IMG/VR virus record: IMGVR_UViG_3300046413_000884
Location: 1-58,258 of that record
Origin: a virus
Length of the DNA: 58,258 nucleotides
Strand: one strand, 5' to 3'
Shown here: in pieces, positions 51,501 through 57,933 of the stretch
Layout: each line of letters opens with the position of its first letter
How positions within the stretch are numbered: the stretch's first letter is position 1
The notes under the pieces: generated by a model
The model's input: the letters and a program-made list of their open reading frames with translations, nothing else
The model's database searches: none
What the model was told of the DNA's origin: nothing
Position numbers and translations under genes: made by a program

Positions 51501-53157
51501 GTAGAATATCTACTTTATCACCAAGATGTAAGTGGTGGTCAACTACAGTTCTAAGAGAAGATGTTCCGATAACTTTTTCTACATGAGTAATTACTACATT
51601 ATTGTAGAACCATCTGTTGAATTTTACATCTGTTTCATCTACTTTCTCGCCAAGGTGCTTTACAGATAGCACATCTCCTTTTCTAAACTGACTTGTAGTA
51701 CTTTTACTATCTGCAACCCCCACAATGGTGCCAACGATTCGCATTGTAACGAGTTTGGTCGTATCATTATCTTCATAACCAAAAATATAGTTTCCATCAG
51801 TAATAGGATCATTCTCTACAAGAGTAGTAGACAGTCCCACACAGTTAAAAAACTGATTAGCACTCTTACCGGTATATGTGACTGCTGTTAAACCATCATT
51901 GTCGGGATTAAGGAATGAACCACTTTCTGGAAATCCAATAGTGGAATCTACAGTCAGAGTTGTATCTGAAATACCAATACCTAAAACTTTGGTTTTCTTA
52001 CTAACATTGAATGTATTTTCAATCGCATCTTTTGGAAAGAATAACTTATAAAAATACTTTCCATTCGAGAGCACAGGTTCAACTCTTGAAACAACACCTT
52101 TTGCAGTTGGATTGTCAGTTGATTCTTGTAATACAGTTGTTTCTGCTAGTTTAGTTGAGTCTCCACTGATAGTTTCAACAATTATAACATCTGAAAGTGA
52201 GAACTCAGCAGTTGATGCTTGAATTGTATTATCAAATGGTTTTACAACTTCAACACCCTTTCCAAACAGAACAGCAAAGAGAATCTTCAATGAAGTATCA
52301 GTTCCCTTTGAACTGTAGAAGTCCCTTGCCCTAGAAAGGATATTATCAATGTTAACGCTTTGAAATTGTCTATCTTCAATTCCTGGTAAGAATAATTTTT
52401 TATACTTTCTGAAAAATTCTGCTAAAAATACTAAACCAAGATTGGTAAGAGATGCCCCTGCATCATGAAAACCAGACTGACTAGAAGTGAAATTTAAAAA
52501 TTCACCATTACTGACATTATCGATACCAGAAAAACCTCTAATGCATCCAGTAAAAGCAAAATTGGTAGCAGTAGGAAGTGTTGCTCCTAATGGGTTAGAT
52601 TCATCAAGATCTAATACATCATCAAGAGCATTTTCATTATCAGAAATTGTAATAGTGTTTGAATCTATAACTTCACTAACAAAATAGACTTGACCAGCAA
52701 TAACAGTCGAAAATGACGTATCAAAAATGATAGTCTGTGCTCTAAAAGATTCTAAACCAACAGTAGATGTCAGTTTAACAATATTATTACTTGGTTCAAC
52801 TTTAGTGACCTTTTGAGCAAAAGAAGTTTTACCAGTATATGTAAAAATCTCATTTTCGATCTTTACAAGTCCATTTTTTGGTATAAATCCCAAATGATTG
52901 GTGACTTCAATAACATCATCATTGTTTCCAATAAATCTAGTCAGTTTTGGCGTAGTTTGTGTAAATTTGAGATTTACAAAACTATCAATATTCTTTAAAT
53001 CCTTAATATTTTCGGCAAGACTTATTGTTCCATACTCACTTTCCTGAGACAGATAGTATTGCTCTAAAAAGTCTTTAAAGAGCGGATTGTCATCTAAAAT
53101 AAATTCTGGAAGTTGACTTCTCAGAATATTGGAGATTTTTACTTTACTATCTGACAT
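42520..53157 (-). CDS. 7: giant baseplate protein at the gp7 position, with YHYH domain
   Basis: The protein is 3545 residues, about 3.4 times T4 gp7 (1032). It lies directly after gp6 and before gp8, the place of gp7, and its first 50 residues (VKISNILRSQLPEFILDDNP) suit a wedge start. A YHYH domain (HSPIIGWAYDGNPIYGPYGY) lies near residue 1320. At least six copies of a repeat beginning H-x-F-x-TGD-x-L-x-Y and about nine GxGY repeats run through it. The C-terminal region has NDVLQKPGIDYEFNG-type segments. The calls of gp7 and of repeat domains are mixed: the position is firm, homology over the full length is not. Confidence 0.8.
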   Translation of the reverse strand: MSDSKVKISNILRSQLPEFILDDNPLFKDFLEQYYLSQESEYGTISLAENIKDLKNIDSFVNLKFTQTTPKLTRFIGNNDDVIEVTNHLGFIPKNGLVKIENEIFTYTGKTSFAQKVTKVEPSNNIVKLTSTVGLESFRAQTIIFDTSFSTVIAGQVYFVSEVIDSNTITISDNENALDDVLDLDESNPLGATLPTATNFAFTGCIRGFSGIDNVSNGEFLNFTSSQSGFHDAGASLTNLGLVFLAEFFRKYKKLFLPGIEDRQFQSVNIDNILSRARDFYSSKGTDTSLKILFAVLFGKGVEVVKPFDNTIQASTAEFSLSDVIIVETISGDSTKLAETTVLQESTDNPTAKGVVSRVEPVLSNGKYFYKLFFPKDAIENTFNVSKKTKVLGIGISDTTLTVDSTIGFPESGSFLNPDNDGLTAVTYTGKSANQFFNCVGLSTTLVENDPITDGNYIFGYEDNDTTKLVTMRIVGTIVGVADSKSTTSQFRKGDVLSVKHLGEKVDETDVKFNRWFYNNVVITHVEKVIGTSSLRTVVDHHLHLGDKVDILLMNDKSVKEANCTVSSTINRKEFSVTGNSLPFDVNTKYLIKKKLDFASTNFNKDGILSNIQNTFVDIENNTYVAFSGLPGYDNVTVTDRSKTFSASNINVTDNLITINNHDFKNGEQLNYQSISGTSGISTGNYFVSVIDNDNIKLAFSRAAVDNQVYIDIAGIGTISEHKLTPFSLFEKNIINQNNFKRINRIPKLANDHKDIVGPIGVSLNGVEFQSPISSDSIFFGQIDKVNIQTAGTGYDVVNIPEVGVANTLGSSGASFVGQFKGKVVDVSLTSPGFNFKDTPTVTISGGNGTEAVAEARIRGFTYSVSFIDSARGNQNSNKISIAEGHRFSDGEEIIYSSTGTPIGAGSTSVGFSTTRLTSGAVYFIAKINDTEVSLAVTRKKALSKDVINMNAFGNGTHKFTSRLNRKVIDRINVIKSTDDFSNKKVIVDAVAWPPANQKDIYSSFVGVNIESNYIYARNHSFKTGDNLEYSFDGTAIGGLSTAVNYKVTVLDEDRFILSEAGTATTISSVKFDKKSYVNLTSVGVGTHTFKYPPIVVKINGIVSTGNTSVTPSYYNATGVPVVRGSLENVFIRNGGVGYGVSDVINYQRDLDIKVKTGEEADIKAVVVDGKLTSVYVAEPGLNYTSPPTINVVGAGTLAELTATIVDGSIAAVNVINSGIGYDQDTKIEVIPTGVGAKLNAQIHEWKFNNVERYKKVLQLDNPAIPKLDRLNRELVQIDSGTSLKESKVVAFYPGAFYRQILEDNVDSDGNEKITGLDHSPIIGWAYDGNPIYGPYGYAIPLHKEGQSNGGIKKIFSSYEIDAETSDTLRPSGFNNGSFTQDYLYKASGDLDEYNGRFGKTKEFPKGTYAYFSSIDFSGNLAYPYITKSHYNETDLFNYDSETDQSDSTLNNGSYKRNVTYLGLNDLHREYTFLQDPISSKVQVDVDAIKSSRINSVNVIDSGINYKVGEQINFNEPSIDVEIEQVIGQNIVSIGTSDTVLKNTIFSVIGNVVTGVTTTPHGFLDGDIIEISGIGSATYKNIEGFRTIGVGTVLTNMKVAVAATTATGISTVISLQASTFTEKFVEDDIIKVGGELMKIVGVDTVNDKYKITRVVNNSTASTHAVGDLVVKQPQTFNFLLDKKLENKNLSLPYKQNFEVSAVGIGSTYTSIVVGVAGSTNITVSIPPNTIYLRNHQFKTGDELSITSIGGTIRAATTASLSPFFDISTTNLFAVNVGTDFIGIATSRAFVGINSTLFFVNDSSGNSHTLSQVKDNITGIVKKVSARVETSVAHRLQKEDEVRLHITPNEVQQFVFKYNPVLKKLVVNPKTFVPTGIATVTTSEITSVNHGLSTGDSIAYVNAVGVATPLQNNREYFVIKIDDDRFRLAETNFDARAFPYQNITITEQGHGTHEVSKINPKLDVINGGRFALNTGDTSLDGFDINFYNDREFQSRYESTLITRDGIIGDGSPTTQIIIDINKNLSSSFYYRLEGDDTKYTDTYPTSTNVNVENYSNIRIVDSKFNQNYKVASIGVGTDHSFGFTLVGSAETNSYTPAGYSTGFYSTSSPTAIGGIHSTKIINGGVNVKDFPAITSIGTTTGVSAELELSNTEIGEIIDGMVSYPGIEFSEDNTIKPKADSSLILRLNNTRTLKSIGIVTAGSNYNVPPTVIAIGNDSIVTKATLAGGSVEKIEVITSDSNLGDNLKIIATSNSNGVGVIGANSSNGVNELFLRAPNVGFGITNPFPFNIGDKIFVENVQITNPTLADGYNSSDYDYQFFEVTARNTASGTESISYKLPDSSFTGGTYNIAQNAQFGRIIRVSDLATFTPEFQSVRFVEGEKIVDLNDLNVFGTVAKDGWDEESGILRLNETNGVFTKDTVIRGVVGNFKATVLEINEFNFELNVGSVSHDNGIWLNDVGKLSDSLQRLHDNDYYQRFSYSIRGEIELDKWKETVDSLDHTAGYKNFSDLQIITVPETGVNAKQVDQELGLKVEVNSESSVHTRISYDLASEDTDSFGISKIIKFDSKIITDYNESRTNKVLMIDDISSQFNGIGNSAGQLVGLSTFSIFNNSNSMLHHSVNPTTGIGASTISIVDHNFSTGEELVYDPTNAGINTGSSMSIVSTNVAGIGATTLLPEKVFAIRISKNQFKVAVAATEASNGNHVTFTNTAGIGLTQSFSTEGDLATTRSIITIDNIIQSPIAVKPVGVAITMSEAVGVGSTQITVSDISKIAGKSLLRFGTGEIVKVDLVGAGNVLNVQRGVMGTVAAAYTVGTASSVVSGDYRIKQGKIYLSDAPYGPAGIGSLTTRSKFSGRIFYKLTYNENTIFDDISDSFNSTTDQFAITSSGVAVTGITTSHGAVLINNIFQKPFLSPIGSVLVANYQIEKTASGEDINFTGTSVVGDLPQGGIINEFVVGVGSGYQFPTRAIGAAVVNGSGVITGVTVGIGSTGIRSGGAGHIFPPNVSIADSLGGGSGAAVTAIIGTAGTVTGFSVVSGGTGYTQANPPQVFTDEPAPYKNLRLVGSSTGSGAEMDVVVGTGGSIISFNMSSTGNGYKEGDVLTLQGLPFQSGVSTSHFTVTVKNRYQDKFSGWTFGQLLEVDDFSNQFNGAKTQFLITRTETTKEFYSIVAKEGSGIILQNNFLVFLNDVLQKPGIDYEFNGGTRFKFKEAPKAGSTFRMYFYTGSDQDYSAIDIDPTVKEGDELRLQVQDNTISQDRRTIYALIAADTVETETYTGVGISTDSSFLRPVEWTKQTSDLIIDGLRIPKVRNSLEPLYYPSTKIIAPVGPTDTTIYAEDVWSFEQIDNLGQTLNDITVTSAVGVGLTIPLVETIKSVGYDGDYGHILDVTTAASGVNSLPTIVFDFFPHPQIYSQSGNPGTIRKTGISTGDYFVVRNSVIGSGVTSIDGDVSTTVSTGTSFIDNVYRAAQVVAIGGTDTIRVSTNVMSLTGINTNTHDQTDFTYGSFSWGKINIGSRNGSEFVFQKNDPLSGLSTSAHISRTTELKAQY

Positions 53158-53160
53158 TTC

Positions 53161-55080
53161 TTATCGAGTAAATTTCGTGCTGCTAGTGTAACTTGAAGGA
53201 GGAATATAGTTTGTACCAGATCTACTTGATCCAGAAGTAACTAAATCTTCTTTAAGTGTTAAAACACTTTTTCCTGTAGTATCTAGGACGATATACAAGT
53301 TCTCTTTTGCGACAATATCATTTGATTCGGGTGTGACCCCAATTTCAATTCTATTGGGCAGTGAAGTTGATGAAATATTGATTGGGAAGAGAATAATCTC
53401 ACCTTTTACATAGTCAACAGTTCCAGCATCCGCAATGACAGTAATAATCTCATTATTATCATTAAATTTGATGACTGATATCGATCCAGTTGTTGGTGCT
53501 ACTTGAACCGGTCTTCCAGGAATCGTAATATCGGTATCAGGAACATCAGTCAGGAAAAGAGTTCCATCAATACCCGAAACTTTAAATCCAGATGACCTAA
53601 TATTGAAACCTTCTACCTCTGCATGGAATTTATTTGCATAACATAGTTCATAATTAGCAAGTTGGTCATATGCAGGAACCAAATTTCTTCTCATTACAAG
53701 ATTAGTGATATTTGAAGTAATTCCAGCATCAACATTATCAATTTGGCGAAGAAGTTTACTATACTTCAATCTTCCACCGAAAGAATTAATATCAGTTGAC
53801 TTAGAATAGTTTACGATTGCATTTACAACTCTACTATACAGGTCTTCAGTGCTTGTAACAGTTCCTGGATCATATGAGACCGTACTATCATACTCCACAT
53901 ACAGATATTTCAGATCTAAAAATTCTTGTCTGATACCAGCAATGGTGTATTCCTTTAATTTGTTCTTGATAGTGTTTTTTGCCACGTCAGAAAGGAAATC
54001 ACCATTTTTGGGTTTGACTGTAATAAAAACTTTGCCATATTCTGGGGGATCTAGTTCTTCACCTCCATATGCCGAGACAGAATCAACATTAGGATACAAA
54101 AAAGGTATCAGACTAGTGTAATCATTGGCAGTGACTGCTCTGTACTGTGATGCATAGACCCTAGGAGCAAGATATTTGATGGTATCAATACTTTCTATAT
54201 CATCACCCTGTTCTGCCGCTTGTAGGGTCGTTACAGCAGAGATATTATTTGTTACATTTCGGTCTCTTCCTTCACTTTTCGCAACTAATTGACCAGAGAA
54301 AGTGAAATTGGATGCACCATTTGCTGCTCCACCAGTTGTTTCAATATAAGTAACCTCAATCTTGCTTCCATTGGGTGGTTTTTTACCTAAAATGTTGTCT
54401 CCGAAGAGAATTTGATACTTTTCGTCCGAAATTTCTTGTACAAGATACAAACGAGTCTCAGCATTAACGTTGAAAATGTTTGTATATGGTGTATATTCTT
54501 CTATCGCAGTCCCAACCGTCCGAACACGAATCGTAGAGGTGTCAATATTACTTGTTGGTAGGATATATTTTGCATCCGGTTGTGAATCATCGACTAAAAA
54601 AGTTTTTTTCAGTAAATTTCCTTCAAGAATCTCAATATTACTAAATGCTACAATTCCTGAAGAGTTTGGAGATGCTGTAACGTCCTCTGGAATTGAAAAA
54701 ATGTAGTTTGAATTATCGGCACCACCTAATGCAACCACACCTTTCTTCAATACAACTGATCTAGCATTTGTACTTGCAACATTTGCAGTAAAAGTGATTC
54801 TTGCAGTTGCTGCTTTCTTCGATCTGGGTACATATCCAATATTTCTTGCTAAAGATACGACATTCTCTCTTAATGTCGCACTATCAATGAACGATTCGTT
54901 CACTGCCATGTTAGTGTTGTAGGCAGTAACGTATGAATTATATGCTAACGTGTCGATTAGGATCGAAAAGTTGGACCCTTCAAAGTCAAAGTCCGTAAAA
55001 TTACTATTCGACCTCAGATAATCCTTTATCTGCTCTCGGATATCGTTAAAATCGAGATTGGTAAACTGATTGAATGCCAT
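53161..55080 (-). CDS. 6: baseplate wedge gp6
   Basis: The protein is 639 residues (T4 gp6: 660). It begins MAFNQFTNLDFNDIREQIKD and contains SILIDTLAYNSYVTAYNTNM, RNIGYVPRSKKAA and a later YGGEELDPPEYGKVFITVKP, all typical of gp6. It forms the inner ring of the baseplate wedge with gp53 and gp25. Its start overlaps the gp25 stop. Confidence 0.95.
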   Translation of the reverse strand: MAFNQFTNLDFNDIREQIKDYLRSNSNFTDFDFEGSNFSILIDTLAYNSYVTAYNTNMAVNESFIDSATLRENVVSLARNIGYVPRSKKAATARITFTANVASTNARSVVLKKGVVALGGADNSNYIFSIPEDVTASPNSSGIVAFSNIEILEGNLLKKTFLVDDSQPDAKYILPTSNIDTSTIRVRTVGTAIEEYTPYTNIFNVNAETRLYLVQEISDEKYQILFGDNILGKKPPNGSKIEVTYIETTGGAANGASNFTFSGQLVAKSEGRDRNVTNNISAVTTLQAAEQGDDIESIDTIKYLAPRVYASQYRAVTANDYTSLIPFLYPNVDSVSAYGGEELDPPEYGKVFITVKPKNGDFLSDVAKNTIKNKLKEYTIAGIRQEFLDLKYLYVEYDSTVSYDPGTVTSTEDLYSRVVNAIVNYSKSTDINSFGGRLKYSKLLRQIDNVDAGITSNITNLVMRRNLVPAYDQLANYELCYANKFHAEVEGFNIRSSGFKVSGIDGTLFLTDVPDTDITIPGRPVQVAPTTGSISVIKFNDNNEIITVIADAGTVDYVKGEIILFPINISSTSLPNRIEIGVTPESNDIVAKENLYIVLDTTGKSVLTLKEDLVTSGSSRSGTNYIPPSSYTSSTKFTR

Positions 55081-55478
55081 TATACCCTGGAAGGTTGTAA
55101 GATAAACTCTATAGCTTGTGTAGGAAGTGGTAATCCAACGATGTCATACTCAATTTGAATCAATAAATCATTAGTATCTGTCTGAGTCTCCGTAAAAACG
55201 TTGGTCAGTTCGATTCTAGGTTCATAATTTTTCAATAATGTAATAATTTCTTCCCTCAATACATCATTATCAAATGTATCTAATTCAAAAAGTGCATCAC
55301 CAACAGATGTTCCTAAAATATCGTTAAAAAATCTCTCTCCAACTCTAGTTCGGATCAAATTTATAACAGATTTTTTGATCGCATCCTCATTTTTAAGGAC
55401 TGTCACATCGTTTGTTATAGGATGACGTTTAAAAGATAGACTAATATCCCTAAAACTACGTGATCGCTTAGTTGGCAT
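55080..55478 (-). CDS. 25: baseplate wedge gp25
   Basis: The protein is 132 residues, the same length as T4 gp25. It contains DAIKKSVINLIRTRVGERFF, then NDILGTSVGDALFELDTF and PRIELTNVF, the hallmark of gp25/TssE wedge proteins. It begins the baseplate transcript with gp6 and gp7. Confidence 0.95.
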   Translation of the reverse strand: MPTKRSRSFRDISLSFKRHPITNDVTVLKNEDAIKKSVINLIRTRVGERFFNDILGTSVGDALFELDTFDNDVLREEIITLLKNYEPRIELTNVFTETQTDTNDLLIQIEYDIVGLPLPTQAIEFILQPSRV

Positions 55479-55514
55479 CTGTTCCGATACACTTCAACAT
55501 ACTATCTATAATGG

Positions 55515-55736
55515 TTAGTAACGATTTGGAATTGAATCGTAAGACGATTCTTCCGAAAGCACCTGTTTTTTATCACCCTCGATAGGTTTTGCTTCATCAT
55601 TTAGCACCTCTTTCAACTCTACAGGAGTATCTTGAGGTGCATTTTTGGGTAATGACCAATAATCTGTAATCAAACTGGTTGTACCCCACACTTCTTTCAT
55701 GTATGCTTCATTTCTATCAACTGGTGAGTTACCCAT
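55515..55736 (-). CDS. small unknown protein upstream of gp25
   Basis: The protein is 73 residues: MGNSPVDRNEAYMKEVWGTT, then a polar tail. AGAGGAGA precedes the ATG. It overlaps the end of the 225-residue gene by eight bases and follows a late-type box. No family is recognised. Confidence 0.65.
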   Translation of the reverse strand: MGNSPVDRNEAYMKEVWGTTSLITDYWSLPKNAPQDTPVELKEVLNDEAKPIEGDKKQVLSEESSYDSIPNRY

Positions 55737-56406
55737 TGTTCTCCTCTTTTTGGTTATTTATTTGTTCTTTGGCAGTTTTCCAGAAATATTCATCTTCACG
55801 ACCCATTCCAAGTCGATCAAATCCATTTTCAACCTGGTAATACTGAGTTGATACCTTAAAATCAGGCATCTTTGGTTCGACTGGTGTCAGACTATTATCA
55901 TAAATGCGTAATCTGTTGTTTGGATAGAGTGCATATTGACCATTTTCCAACTCAATTAAGTTATGAGACTTATGTTCAGCAGGATTTTCACTGGTCGCAT
56001 AGTCAACATAGTCTGGATCATGATGATAATTGTCAATCGTACACACATAAGTGCCCTTAACATTACCATGATCCCGTGTATAACACTCAAAGTCCATTGA
56101 ACCAATGAACTTCTTATCCACTGATACAACCCCGTAGTCCATGCAGTTCCAGAATTGCAGGTTAGGTAGACTCATATCAGGTGTAGGAGTCTCAGGATCG
56201 GTTACAAAGGCACTGATAGGCAATTTATCGTACATTGCCGCATACTCTGGTAAGTATGTCTCAAAATAAAAAGCACGTCCAGGAATCGATTTAACCGATA
56301 CCCAAACGCCTTTAACAAATTCTCCATGACCAGACTGATGATCCGTTAGATACTCTTTACGTACCCACACTTCCTGTGAAGGAAGATTTGCAATCAAACA
56401 GGACAT
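55729..56406 (-). CDS. unknown protein, likely virion or late
   Basis: The protein is 225 residues with MSCLIANLPSQEVWVRKEYL, HGEFVKGVWVSVKSIPGRAF, YFETYLPEYAAMYDKLPISA and a C-terminal YYQVENGFDRLGMGREDEYF. It is rich in aromatic residues and His (NYHHDPDYVDYAT). The place just before gp25 suggests a late gene. No domain is recognised. Confidence 0.7.
   Translation of the reverse strand: MSCLIANLPSQEVWVRKEYLTDHQSGHGEFVKGVWVSVKSIPGRAFYFETYLPEYAAMYDKLPISAFVTDPETPTPDMSLPNLQFWNCMDYGVVSVDKKFIGSMDFECYTRDHGNVKGTYVCTIDNYHHDPDYVDYATSENPAEHKSHNLIELENGQYALYPNNRLRIYDNSLTPVEPKMPDFKVSTQYYQVENGFDRLGMGREDEYFWKTAKEQINNQKEENNG
55755..55762 (-). promoter_or_regulatory. possible late-type -10 box near the end of the 225-residue gene
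   Basis: AATAAATA on the minus strand lies about 20 bases before the ATG at 55736, followed by AGAGGAGA. It is one base off TATAAATA. Confidence 0.4.
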
Positions 56407-56433
56407 ACAAAAGTTAACAACTGATTTATCTAT

Positions 56434-56583
56434 TCAACCTCTACCTTGTCCACGATAACGCTTTGGTTTCTTGTTACCGGATGATGCAGCATACTTTGTA
56501 TGTTGTCCTGAACCTTGACGAGTCTTCTTTGGAATTGACTCAATCATCAAGTTACCAGTTAGACTCTTCTTAATCTTTGCCAT
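56434..56583 (-). CDS. small basic protein (49 aa)
   Basis: A 49-residue frame begins MAKIKKSLTGNLMIESIPKK and ends RYRGQGRG. About a quarter of residues are Lys or Arg, with a helical-looking start and a Gly/Arg end. It fills most of the 256-base gap between the glycosyltransferase and the 225-residue gene and has no overlap with either. RNA or DNA binding is plausible from its charge; no family is recognised. Confidence 0.7.
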   Translation of the reverse strand: MAKIKKSLTGNLMIESIPKKTRQGSGQHTKYAASSGNKKPKRYRGQGRG

Positions 56584-56613
56584 AATTTGTTCTTTCGCGA
56601 TTTTTTAATAAAC

Positions 56614-56633
56614 GGGCGGGAATAACCCCACCC
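56614..56633 (-). terminator. terminator-like hairpin after the glycosyltransferase
   Basis: On the minus strand GGGTGGG and CCCGCCC pair over seven positions (one G-U) with a six-base loop, followed by GTTTATTAAAAAA. The U-tract is weak, so it may be a partial terminator that lets the small basic gene be read at a lower level. Confidence 0.5.
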
Positions 56634-56662
56634 ACCATAATACACCATTAACACATAAGCAC

Positions 56663-57412
56663 TCATATCACGCGCATTTTTTCATGCCCCACACGAATTA
56701 CAGGGTCACACCAAATCTCATAACCCTTCTCAATCGCATCCAGACAGAAACTCACATCCTCTCCACACATATCTTGGACCTCTCCTGATTCAAACGTTTG
56801 CATCTTCGGAGCAAACCATGGATAAGGTAAACTCTCAAATACGCCCTTCTTAATCAGAACCCATCCAAAACCTGTGTAATCAACAGTGAACGGTTTCTTA
56901 CGCTTACTCATTGACTCGCCAGTCTCATGATTCATTACACCACCATTATTACGGAAGTCTCCTTCCTCTAACCAATGTGCAACAGATGTAGTACGACCAT
57001 CTTCAGTCATATACCATCCAGCAGCAATATCCTTATCCATTGCTACAAGACGGAAGAACTGCTCTGTATTAAACACAATATCAGAGTCAATCCATAACTG
57101 ATAATCATAGTGAAGTTTTCCATCCCAAGGTTTCTGATTCGGTCCTCGGAGAACATTTGCACCTAAACACTTACATCGTGCAAAGTTCACCATTGAACTA
57201 TAATCTTGTGAAATCTGAATACTTGCACCAGACTGTACTAGATCAAAACACAGTTGTACAAAGTTCTTCAAATATGTGTATGATACTCCTCTTCCAGGTA
57301 GACAAAATACTACTGTCTTACCACGAATCATTTCTTTTGCTGCTTCTAAATTAAAGTCTTCTACTTTCTTCGGAGTAGGTGCAGCAGTCTTTACTGTAAA
57401 TCCTTTAGCCAT
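56663..57412 (-). CDS. GT-A type glycosyltransferase-like protein
   Basis: The protein is 249 residues. A Rossmann-like start (GKTVVFCLPGRGVSYTYLKN) leads to the metal-binding DSD in YQLWIDSDIVF (109-111) and the later GFGWVLIKKGVFESLPYPWF and GEDVSFCLDAIEKGYEIWCD, the usual order of small GT-A/GT2 enzymes. It may glycosylate virion or host surface molecules; DNA glycosylation is less likely for cyanophages. It has its own sigma70-like promoter at 57437-57465. Confidence 0.75.
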   Translation of the reverse strand: MAKGFTVKTAAPTPKKVEDFNLEAAKEMIRGKTVVFCLPGRGVSYTYLKNFVQLCFDLVQSGASIQISQDYSSMVNFARCKCLGANVLRGPNQKPWDGKLHYDYQLWIDSDIVFNTEQFFRLVAMDKDIAAGWYMTEDGRTTSVAHWLEEGDFRNNGGVMNHETGESMSKRKKPFTVDYTGFGWVLIKKGVFESLPYPWFAPKMQTFESGEVQDMCGEDVSFCLDAIEKGYEIWCDPVIRVGHEKMRVI

Positions 57413-57436
57413 GAAAATGAATTAACCGACATTGTT

Positions 57437-57465
57437 ATTATAACACAGAGTCTCTTGCTTCGCAA
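57437..57465 (-). promoter_or_regulatory. sigma70-like promoter of the glycosyltransferase gene
   Basis: Minus-strand -35 TTGCGA (57460-57465, four of six) and -10 TATAAT (57437-57442, perfect) are separated by 17 bases. The -10 lies in a small palindrome TGTTATAATAACA and the -35 overlaps a CTTGC-GAA-GCAAG hairpin. The ATG at 57412 is about 25 bases downstream. Confidence 0.7.
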
Positions 57466-57472
57466 GTTACTC

Positions 57473-57502
57473 AACGAACACTCACTCAGGTCAACGTTCG
57501 TT
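57473..57502 (-). repeat. inverted repeat upstream of the glycosyltransferase promoter
   Basis: AACGAAC and GTTCGTT form a perfect seven-base inverted repeat with a 16-base loop, starting eight bases above the -35. It may be an operator or the end of the 48-residue ORF transcript; there is no T-tract. Confidence 0.4.
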
Positions 57503-57510
57503 AAAATTAT

Positions 57511-57657
57511 TTAGTATCCATCTGCTAACTTCTCTAACAAGTATGTGAGTTCTTCCTTTGTACTATAATCCCTTATTAATCCCTCGTCATTCTCTAATCT
57601 ATATTCAAGTGCCTCTATGAGTAGTTCTTTCTCATAGGTCTCGATTGAAATGTTCAT
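57511..57657 (-). CDS. small acidic protein (48 aa)
   Basis: A 48-residue frame begins MNISIETYEKELLIEALEYR and ends TYLLEKLADGY. It is acidic and strongly helical in pattern. AGAGGTG lies about 14 bases upstream, a little far for a ribosome site. It stands alone between two non-coding stretches. No family is recognised. The protein-like composition makes coding likely. Confidence 0.55.
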   Translation of the reverse strand: MNISIETYEKELLIEALEYRLENDEGLIRDYSTKEELTYLLEKLADGY

Positions 57658-57933
57658 AGTAAATTTACGCACCTCTTTGGTATATATCAGTAGCGAACCT
57701 TACAGGGTCCTTTTTACCTGGGGGGAATTTTTTTGCTCGGAGGTATTTGAAAGGGTCTAATACCTGCAGGATTTTTTTTTTTGAACTTTATATCTATCTC
57801 GAAAAAGACATACAGTGTAGGTTACAGTAGTAGGGCGTTTTAGCTAAGGGGCGGGGCGACGACATAAAACGCCCCCAAATAACTGTCCCTAAGTATCAAC
57901 AACTGTCGTGCCTCTATTATATCATAAGTCCTC
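57658..57933. other. 276-base non-coding stretch
   Basis: No frame of credible composition was found. It holds a ten-base inverted repeat (57833-57874), a run of eleven T (57772-57782), a run of six G (57720-57725) next to seven T, the palindrome CCTGCAGG and a GGTATT/AATACC hairpin (57741-57763). It is the longest gap in the window and may carry regulatory RNA or signals. Confidence 0.5.
57833..57874. repeat. ten-base inverted repeat with 22-base loop
   Basis: GGGCGTTTTA (57833-57842) and TAAAACGCCC (57865-57874) are perfect inverted repeats. The loop contains GGGGCGGGGC on the plus strand. The high GC content of loop and arms stands out in AT-rich DNA. It may be a terminator for the gene at the right edge, though its T-tract is absent, or a regulatory structure. 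Confidence 0.55.

Noticed and set aside
57720-57782. Homopolymer runs as sequencing errors breaking a gene
   Set aside because: No gene fragments could be joined across them in any frame, so a non-coding stretch is the simpler reading.
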